Below are positions 7,419 through 13,546 of a stretch of 16,211 bases of DNA, one piece after another. Both the position numbers and the translations under genes were made by a program. The notes under the pieces are model-generated. The model searched no databases. It saw only the letters and a list, made by a program, of their open reading frames with translations, and was not told the DNA's origin. Positions within the stretch are counted from its first letter, which is position 1, and each line of letters starts with the position of its first letter. The stretch comes from Candidatus Apopatosoma intestinale. GTDB lineage: Bacteria > Bacillota > Clostridia > Oscillospirales > CAG-272. The stretch spans positions 1 to 16,211 of the forward strand of contig JAGHUY010000309.1 of NCBI GenBank assembly GCA_018064545.1, in the 5' to 3' direction.

Positions 7419-9241
7419 GTGCGTTCTCCTCCCAGTTTATCGGCGCCGCAACCGTTGCAGGTCTCGCGGCAGTTTTTCGTGGTCTTGCCCTCGTAGGCGC
7501 GGTGGCGTTCGCGGAGCAAAAATTCTTTCGTTACGCCGATGTCGATGTTGTCCCACGGCAGAATCTCATCCTCGCCGTACACGCGGTTGGCGTAAAACGC
7601 GGGGTCGATGCCGAGATCGCGGAACACCGCCATCCACTTTTCATAGTCGAAATGTTCTTCCCACGAATCGAACGTCATCCCGCGGGAGACAGCCTCCTCA
7701 ACGGCACGGCAGAGTTTCCGGTTGCCACGCGCGAACACGGCTTCCACACGGGACACGCCCGCGTCGTGGTAGTGATATTTGATCTTGCGGTCGGTGATCC
7801 GTCCTTCGAGGTACGCCTGCTTGCGGGCGAGTTCATCCATATCGCACTGCGCCTCCCACTGGAACGGGGTAAAGGGCTTCGGGATGAAGCAGGCGGCGGA
7901 AATGGTCACCTGCGGCGGGCGTTTCGGCCGTCCCGGCGTGCGGTAATAGCAGTCGATGACGCGGGAACACAGTTCATGAATCCCGTCTAAATCTTCGTCG
8001 GTCTCGGTGGGAAGTCCCTGCATAAAGTAGAGTTTCACTTGATTCTTGCCGCCCGCAAAGGCGACGGAACAGGCGTTCATCAGATCAGATTCCTCAATAT
8101 TTTTATTGATGACGTCGCGCAGACGCTGGGTCCCGGCCTCGGGGGCAAACGTCAGTCCCCCCGTGCGGATGGAAGAGACCTTGTCCATCAGTTCTTTTGT
8201 GAAACTGTCGGCGCGGAGAGAGGGAAGCGACAGCGAGATGTTGCGGTCGTTCGTCCACGCGAGCAGTTTGTCGGTCAGTTCATCCACGTGCGAATAGTCG
8301 CTGATGGAAAGGGAAATCAGAGAAATTTCATCGTAGCCCGTGCAGTCGGCGAGAATCTTGCCTTGACGGCAGAGAACGTCCGGGCTTTTTTCGCGGATCG
8401 GGCGGTAGATCATACCGGCCTGGCAGAAGCGGCATCCGCGGATGCACCCCCGATAGACTTCCAGCATGATGCGGTCGTGCACCGTGTCGATATACGGCAT
8501 GATGAGTTTGTCGGGAAAGCGTGCCTTGTCCATATCCTTTACGATGCGCTTCCGGATTTTTACCGGAATGTCGTCGTAACGGGGCGTAAAAGACGCGATC
8601 GTGCCGTCCTCATGATAGGCGACGTCATACAGCGAGGGAACGTAGATGCCCTCGATCTTCGCGCAGTCGTGTAAGAAAGCCGACCGGTCAAAACCGGCTT
8701 TCTTATGGGCGGCGTAGAGCGTCATCAGTTCGTCCATGACCTCTTCGCCCTCCCCGATGATGCAGAGGTCGATAAAGTCCGCCATCGGCTCGGCGTTGTA
8801 CATACAGGGGCCGCCGCAGACGACGATCGGCATCGTGCCGGTGCGGTCGGAGGTGCGGATCGGCACGCCGGCGAGATGCAACATATTCAGCATATTGGTG
8901 TAGCAGAGTTCGTATTGCAGAGTAAAGCCGATGAAGTCAAAATCCTTTACGGGATCGCCGCTTTCCAGCGCAAAGAGCGGGATATTCTGCTCCCGCATGA
9001 TCTTTTCCATATCCGTCCACGGGGCGTAGACGCGCTCGCACCACGTGTCGGCGCGGTCGTTTAACACGTCGTAGAGGATGCGGATGCCGAGGTTGGACAT
9101 TCCGATCTCATAGGTGTCGGGAAAACAGAACGCAAAGCGGATGTCCACTTTCGTCTTATCCTTGATCGTCTGCCCCCACTCTCCCCCAACGTAACGGGCG
9201 GGTTTTTCGACTTGTTTTAAATATTTCTCGGGTATTTGCAT
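7394..9241 (-). CDS. TIGR03960-family B12-binding-type radical SAM protein
   Basis: The 615-residue protein has an N-terminal cobalamin-binding-like Rossmann region (about 33-200, with GGPCMYNAEP at 143-152). A radical SAM core follows, with the CxxxCxxC cluster motif CIRGCRFC (Cys266, Cys270, Cys273). The C-terminus has a second cysteine set, CRETCNGC (591-598), and a closing CC pair (609-610). Radical SAM enzymes use a [4Fe-4S] cluster to cleave S-adenosylmethionine into a 5'-deoxyadenosyl radical. The reaction of this subfamily is not established to my knowledge. The ATG at 9241 is chosen because AAGGAG precedes it, the family begins with this segment, and the longer frame to 9310 would enter the end of addB. 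It follows addB by 14 nt and overlaps its DUF2344 partner. Confidence 0.92.
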   Translation of the reverse strand: MQIPEKYLKQVEKPARYVGGEWGQTIKDKTKVDIRFAFCFPDTYEIGMSNLGIRILYDVLNDRADTWCERVYAPWTDMEKIMREQNIPLFALESGDPVKDFDFIGFTLQYELCYTNMLNMLHLAGVPIRTSDRTGTMPIVVCGGPCMYNAEPMADFIDLCIIGEGEEVMDELMTLYAAHKKAGFDRSAFLHDCAKIEGIYVPSLYDVAYHEDGTIASFTPRYDDIPVKIRKRIVKDMDKARFPDKLIMPYIDTVHDRIMLEVYRGCIRGCRFCQAGMIYRPIREKSPDVLCRQGKILADCTGYDEISLISLSISDYSHVDELTDKLLAWTNDRNISLSLPSLRADSFTKELMDKVSSIRTGGLTFAPEAGTQRLRDVINKNIEESDLMNACSVAFAGGKNQVKLYFMQGLPTETDEDLDGIHELCSRVIDCYYRTPGRPKRPPQVTISAACFIPKPFTPFQWEAQCDMDELARKQAYLEGRITDRKIKYHYHDAGVSRVEAVFARGNRKLCRAVEEAVSRGMTFDSWEEHFDYEKWMAVFRDLGIDPAFYANRVYGEDEILPWDNIDIGVTKEFLLRERHRAYEGKTTKNCRETCNGCGADKLGGERTCCPSLKK

Positions 9242-9255
9242 GGCAGTCTCCTTTT

Positions 9256-12200
9256 TTATGTTTCGTGCTTCGCGGCGCGGCAGATCGCTTTGTGCGGGCA
9301 GTACCGGCACGGATATTGGCCCCCGTCTTCCTGCGGGTCGGCGGCGGCGTTGCCCGTGCGAATCTCATCGGCGTAGGCGAGCACCGTGGCTGCTATTTCC
9401 TCTTTCCAACCGGCAAATCTCTCTCTCGGCATCAGCTCGGACGACCGATCGACTTTCAGTTTTTCCTCTTTCGCCGTTTGGGTCATCCGGACGGGAATAA
9501 ATTCGCCGGAAAGCGATTCCTCCATCGCGCGGAGCACCTCCGGATCGTCGATCAGCAGGCCGCTTGCCATCGCGGCAAGGTGGCTTTCCTCCTCCCCGAA
9601 TTCGCCCTGATCCTTTTTCGGCTTGACGCCGATGTACAGGATGCCGGCGGGGATGGGCTCTTTTCCGCTCTTCTTCCCGCTCTCGCAGACGGAGAACAGA
9701 TACAGCGGCATCTGCAAATCCAGCCCGCGTCTGATCTTATCCAGATCAAAAGTCTTGTTCCCGGTCTTGTAGTCCGCGATACGCACGTATGTTTCGCCGT
9801 TTTTCGCGTCCCAAACGTCCAGACGGTCGATGACGCCGCTCAGACTGACGCTTCCGTGTTCGTTTTCGAGTGTCATGGGCGAAATTTTTCCCGATTCCTC
9901 GCCGATGCCGATCTCAAATCCGGTCGCCCGGAATCGGCTCTGATCGAATTCTCTCATCAGACGGTCGATATAGACGCGGGTACAGCGGCAGAGATAGTCC
10001 GCGATGTGGAGAAGCCGCCCCGGCACGGGCGCGTTTTCGTCGGCAAAGAGCGAGCGCAGATAGGCGGATGAGGCGTTCTTTAACGCCGCGTCGATCTTAT
10101 CCGGGTCTCTCTCCCCGTCCCGCAGAACAAGAGGCGTGACTTTTTCCAGCAGTTTATGGACGAAATTGCCCAGATTCAGATTGTCAAATTTGATCTTGGA
10201 GCAGTCGGCCAACCGCAGTTCACTGTCGCAGAAATAGAAGAAGTGACACTTGATATATTTTTCCAGACGGGAATAACTCGTCCGGATCTTTGATCCGAAC
10301 AGGACGTTGGCCGTCTCGGGAGAGAGCGCACAACAGCGGGCGGAAAGCGGTTCGTCAATATAACGGAACCGATCCCGGTAACGCTCGTCGTCCCGGAAAG
10401 CCGCCCGGATCTTCTCCCGCAGGATGCCGCCGGCCGAGAGAGCAAATTCCAGACTCGGCAGGGGACGTTCCAATCGGTCGAGCGGGGAAAGATTCTCAAA
10501 CCGTTCCGTTTTCAGATTCGGGAACAGGATTTTCATCCGCTCCACGGGGGAACTGGGACAGTTCTTTTCCGCATCGGTATATTGCGGATACAGCACCGTC
10601 AGCCCTGTGCGGGGGGAAGCTGCGGCGGAATAGAAATAGAGCAGTTCGTCGGAAAGCCGATTCGGCAGACGCATGGCAAGGTCGATTCCCGCGTCATGAA
10701 GGATTTCCTTTTCCCGTTCGGAGAAAAACCCCTCTTCCGAAAGGCGTTTCGGAAAACTCCCCTCGGCGGTGCCGACGAGATAGACGTAGCGCGTATCCGC
10801 GAAATTGAGAGCCGACACCTCGGTGACGAGGACCTCGTCGATCGAGGTCGGGATGACCGATACCTCGGTCTCGGCCGTCATCATCCGGAACATGACGGCA
10901 AAGGTGTCGAGCGGAACGCACGCGTCACCCGCACAGGCGACAAGACTGTCAAGCAGATTGCAAAAGAGCGTCTCCGAGCGGGCGAGTTCCGCGGCCGCGC
11001 CCGGTTCGCCCGACGCGAGAAGGAGATTCTGCATTTCCTCCGTGCGCTCCGGAATCTGCATGGCAGACCAGAATTCGTACAAAACGCGGCAATGCTCACG
11101 CACGCTCTGTGTCCTATGAATGGCACTGTTCAGTTTATGAAGCGGCTCGATCAGTTCGCGCCGCGTGGCGTTGATGTCCGCGAGCCGTTCGGCTTTTTTA
11201 CCGCTTCCGGCCTCCTCGTAGCCGTTCGGACTCATCGTAAAGTCCTCGCCGCTCCGCAGAGCCTTACCGGAGATATGCCAGCGTGTCAGGTAGGTTTCCA
11301 GCGCGTCGGCGCGGGCTTCTTCGATGCCGCAAAGCCCGGTTTTCAGATACGAGATGACGTGTTCGGGTAAGAAACCGCGCCGGCAGACGTCAAGAGCGGC
11401 CGAAAGAAACCGGATGGGCGCGAGCCCCATCATATCGGAATGCGCGGACAGGAAAAAGGGAATCTCATATTTCTTTAAGACCGCGTCGAGGATTCCGTTA
11501 TACTGTGCGCGATCCCGCATCACCACGGCAAAGTCGCGATAGCGGGCGCCGGCACGCTCTTTTTTGGCGATGTCGAGGGCCACGGCTTCGGCTTCGGCAA
11601 GCGCGTCCTTGGCGCAGATCAGACGAATGGGGGAACAGTCGCCGTCGAATGGGGCGGTTTTTCCGTTCTTCGCCCACAGGTTTTCGGCCAGATGAGAGAG
11701 TGCCTCATTTTCATATCGCCACGGTGTCCGGAGAATCCGGTCTGGCGCGACGTCTTTCCCGCTCGCCTTGGCCGCCCCGTGCAGACGCCTGTCGGTCTGG
11801 GCAAGCGAATAAAACGGGGCAAGAGAGGCGTCATGTTCGGGATCGTAGGCAAGCGACACGGTCACGTTGTCCGCTTCCCGGAAGATTTCTTCGATTATAT
11901 CATACTGAACGGCGGTAAAAAAGGAAAAGGCGTCGATATACACGACGGAACCCGCAAAGAAACCCGACCCGCAAAGGCGCGTGGCCACTTCCGAAAGGGT
12001 GGAATCGGGGTCGTCATAGCGGGAGCGGATTTCGCTCTCATAGGCGGAGAAGATCAGAGAAAGATCGTGCAGTTTCCGGCTGAGCAGGTCTTCACCCGAG
12101 ATGGTTTCCGCCGCGTTTTGTAAATCGTCCGGCGTGATGCGGCTGCCGCAGAGTTCCGCGCGCATGGAGACGAGCGTCTCCACCGTCCGCGTGTCCGAAA

Positions 12201-12519
12201 GGGGCACGGAGCCGTATTCGGAGAGAGAGGAGGAGAGGGATTCCAGTGTCCGTCCCATGACGATACGCTTGGCACCCTTGTCGATATAGGTCTTGCAGAT
12301 GCCGCCGTAGCGGCGGAAGAACAGATTACAGAGCCTCGTAAAGGTCAATACGTCCGTATGCCCGCCGAGTTCGCGGCAGGCGACGGCTCGCTCGGTCTGG
12401 ACGGCGGCACGGTCGGGAACGAGCAGATAGACCGGCTTTTCGGCAGTCATGCCGGCAATTTCGTCTAAGATCGCGGTCGTCTTGCCCGTGCCGGTCCGTC
12501 CGTACAGAAAACGGATCAT
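9256..12519 (-). CDS. addB: AddB, ATP-dependent helicase/nuclease subunit B
   Basis: The 1087-residue protein is the AddB subunit of AddAB, the Gram-positive counterpart of RecBCD, which processes double-strand breaks and loads RecA. A Walker A motif is at residues 7-14 (GRTGTGKT). The C-terminal RecB-like nuclease is shown by GVIDRLD (Asp898) and DYKTG (Asp916, Lys918). The [4Fe-4S] staple is Cys758 plus Cys1071, Cys1074 and Cys1080, with the same C-x2-C-x5-C spacing as known AddB. His788 in GNFVHKLLE fits the nuclease domain. The length is slightly below the usual 1150 or so. The ATG at 12519 has GGGAGGGAG upstream. The addA gene, normally the next gene, is not here: a radical SAM gene follows 14 nt later. 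Confidence 0.95.
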   Translation of the reverse strand: MIRFLYGRTGTGKTTAILDEIAGMTAEKPVYLLVPDRAAVQTERAVACRELGGHTDVLTFTRLCNLFFRRYGGICKTYIDKGAKRIVMGRTLESLSSSLSEYGSVPLSDTRTVETLVSMRAELCGSRITPDDLQNAAETISGEDLLSRKLHDLSLIFSAYESEIRSRYDDPDSTLSEVATRLCGSGFFAGSVVYIDAFSFFTAVQYDIIEEIFREADNVTVSLAYDPEHDASLAPFYSLAQTDRRLHGAAKASGKDVAPDRILRTPWRYENEALSHLAENLWAKNGKTAPFDGDCSPIRLICAKDALAEAEAVALDIAKKERAGARYRDFAVVMRDRAQYNGILDAVLKKYEIPFFLSAHSDMMGLAPIRFLSAALDVCRRGFLPEHVISYLKTGLCGIEEARADALETYLTRWHISGKALRSGEDFTMSPNGYEEAGSGKKAERLADINATRRELIEPLHKLNSAIHRTQSVREHCRVLYEFWSAMQIPERTEEMQNLLLASGEPGAAAELARSETLFCNLLDSLVACAGDACVPLDTFAVMFRMMTAETEVSVIPTSIDEVLVTEVSALNFADTRYVYLVGTAEGSFPKRLSEEGFFSEREKEILHDAGIDLAMRLPNRLSDELLYFYSAAASPRTGLTVLYPQYTDAEKNCPSSPVERMKILFPNLKTERFENLSPLDRLERPLPSLEFALSAGGILREKIRAAFRDDERYRDRFRYIDEPLSARCCALSPETANVLFGSKIRTSYSRLEKYIKCHFFYFCDSELRLADCSKIKFDNLNLGNFVHKLLEKVTPLVLRDGERDPDKIDAALKNASSAYLRSLFADENAPVPGRLLHIADYLCRCTRVYIDRLMREFDQSRFRATGFEIGIGEESGKISPMTLENEHGSVSLSGVIDRLDVWDAKNGETYVRIADYKTGNKTFDLDKIRRGLDLQMPLYLFSVCESGKKSGKEPIPAGILYIGVKPKKDQGEFGEEESHLAAMASGLLIDDPEVLRAMEESLSGEFIPVRMTQTAKEEKLKVDRSSELMPRERFAGWKEEIAATVLAYADEIRTGNAAADPQEDGGQYPCRYCPHKAICRAAKHET

Positions 12520-12552
12520 ATCGCTCCCTCCCTTTTATTATGCTATCTTTTG

Positions 12553-13377
12553 CTATGATTTCTTTTCGAGCAGTTTCAGATTGCGAAGAACGGTCTTTTT
12601 CCCGCGCCACGAAAAGGCACGGGCGGCAAATTCTTCGTCCCCCATCCCCTCGACCAGTTCCGTTGTGAGGCGTTCCACGCGGTCTTCATAGAAGAACGGG
12701 ATCGGGGTCTTGGCCCCCGACCGGACGGCTTTTTGCACGAGCGGACAGCAGAACTGGCAAATATCGCACCCCCACGCAGTTCCGTAGCGGAGCAGATAGG
12801 CTTCCTCTTCCGGGGAAAGGTCTCCTTTTTTCTGCGTGACGGCGGACAGGCAGTCGAGTCCCGATTCCGTCATCGGGCAGGCGGCGCGGCAGGCTCCGCA
12901 ATGGAGACAGGATCGCACGGAAAAGTCGCCCTCGGAGGAAAACCCGAGTTCTTCCGGTGTGGTCTCCGAGAGAATTTCCCCGAGAAAGACGAACGTGCCG
13001 TACCTTTCGGTGATCAGCAGATGATTGTCCCCGATCACGCCGAGACCCGCCATGGCGGCGGCATAGGTTTCCGAAATCGGCGATTTGTCGGCAAAGCCGA
13101 CGAACTCTTTGCCATACGCCTCGGTCAGCGCCGACGTGAGACGCGAAAACAGATCGTCACAGTAGCGATGATAGTCGAGAGAGCGGGCGTAGAGCGACAG
13201 ATTGCTCCGCGCGGTGTCGCCGGTCAGATAGGGGACGGCGAAGACGATCACGCTCTTTATCCGGTCGGGGGAAAGCCCACGGCGGGTGATGAAGTCGGGA
13301 CGGTCCACGCGGCAGAGCGAAAACGGCAGAACGCCGTACAGTTCGAGATGTTCGGAAGAAAAAATGGAATGAATCAT
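12553..13377 (-). CDS. Short QueG-like double [4Fe-4S] cluster protein
   Basis: The 274-residue protein resembles the catalytic part of epoxyqueuosine reductase (QueG). It has a ferredoxin-like cysteine set CLHCGACRAACP (Cys157, 160, 163, 167), then LDCLSA (Cys176) and GCDICQFCCP (Cys204, 207, 210, 211). It also has the preceding DKSPISE and AGLGVIGDN segments. QueG proteins are about 380 residues with a C-terminal HEAT-like domain; that domain is absent here, and the protein ends with a WRG...LRN segment. The common QueG GKN triplet reads GDN, so reduction of epoxyqueuosine in tRNA is uncertain. The start at 13377 is chosen because homology begins there and a weak AAGGG lies upstream. The ATG at 13443 would add 22 unrelated residues and start right at the promoter. 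It probably heads the operon: addB follows after 33 nt with no terminator. Confidence 0.8.
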   Translation of the reverse strand: MIHSIFSSEHLELYGVLPFSLCRVDRPDFITRRGLSPDRIKSVIVFAVPYLTGDTARSNLSLYARSLDYHRYCDDLFSRLTSALTEAYGKEFVGFADKSPISETYAAAMAGLGVIGDNHLLITERYGTFVFLGEILSETTPEELGFSSEGDFSVRSCLHCGACRAACPMTESGLDCLSAVTQKKGDLSPEEEAYLLRYGTAWGCDICQFCCPLVQKAVRSGAKTPIPFFYEDRVERLTTELVEGMGDEEFAARAFSWRGKKTVLRNLKLLEKKS

Positions 13378-13396
13378 ACAAAAAAGCCCTTTTTGT
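13378..13396 (-). repeat. AT-rich inverted repeat abutting the QueG-like start codon
   Basis: ACAAAAA (13378-13384) and TTTTTGT (13390-13396) form a 7-bp stem with a 5-nt loop. On the minus strand the weak ribosome binding site AAGGG spans one stem arm and the loop, and the stem ends directly at the ATG. It is weak because it is nearly all A-U. Confidence 0.3.
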
Positions 13397-13409
13397 TTGG
13401 AAAAGTAAC

Positions 13410-13438
13410 TTGATTCCGGATACAAGATATGGTATAAT
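13410..13438 (+). promoter_or_regulatory. Extended -10 promoter for the topoisomerase operon
   Basis: TTGATT (13410-13415), a 17-nt spacer and a perfect TATAAT (13433-13438), with TGG directly before it. Transcription is predicted near 13445, about 100 nt before the ATG at 13547. It lies inside the 5' leader of the opposing QueG-like operon. Confidence 0.75.
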
Positions 13439-13512
13439 ACCATTACAATGTTATACTAATTATATCAAATTTTCCGGATAAATCAACAGGAACGCCCTTT
13501 TTTTCTCCGGAA
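13414..13512. repeat. Three TCCGGA-core repeats in the divergent promoter region
   Basis: TTCCGGATA occurs at 13414-13422 and again at 13472-13480 in direct orientation. A third core, TCCGGAA, at 13506-13512 is inverted relative to TTCCGGA at 13472-13478. The first copy lies between the -35 and -10 of the plus-strand promoter. The second lies between the -35 and -10 of the minus-strand promoter, and the third lies in the topoisomerase leader. TCCGGA is itself palindromic. The placement suggests a shared operator, which is inference. Confidence 0.4.
13459..13486 (-). promoter_or_regulatory. Extended -10 promoter for the QueG-like/addB/hslO operon
   Basis: The minus strand has TTGATT (13486-13481), a 16-nt spacer and a perfect TATAAT (13464-13459), with TGA directly before it. 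Transcription is predicted near 13452, giving a leader of about 75 nt to the ATG at 13377. It faces the plus-strand promoter, and the two predicted start sites are only a few bases apart. Confidence 0.7.
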
Positions 13513-13546
13513 GAATGCAAAAAAGATGATACGGGGAGTTTACCGA

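Noticed and set aside
12520..12552. Possible separate promoter for addB
   Set aside because: A CATAAT-like hexamer is present, but no acceptable -35 lies at 16-18 nt, so co-transcription with the QueG-like gene is simpler.
13378..13443. Upstream ATG for the QueG-like gene
   Set aside because: It would begin only about 9 nt after the predicted transcription start, and the added residues have no match to the family.
13526..13546. Upstream in-frame ATG for the topoisomerase B subunit
   Set aside because: There is no good ribosome binding site before it, while GGGGAG is well placed before the ATG at 13547.
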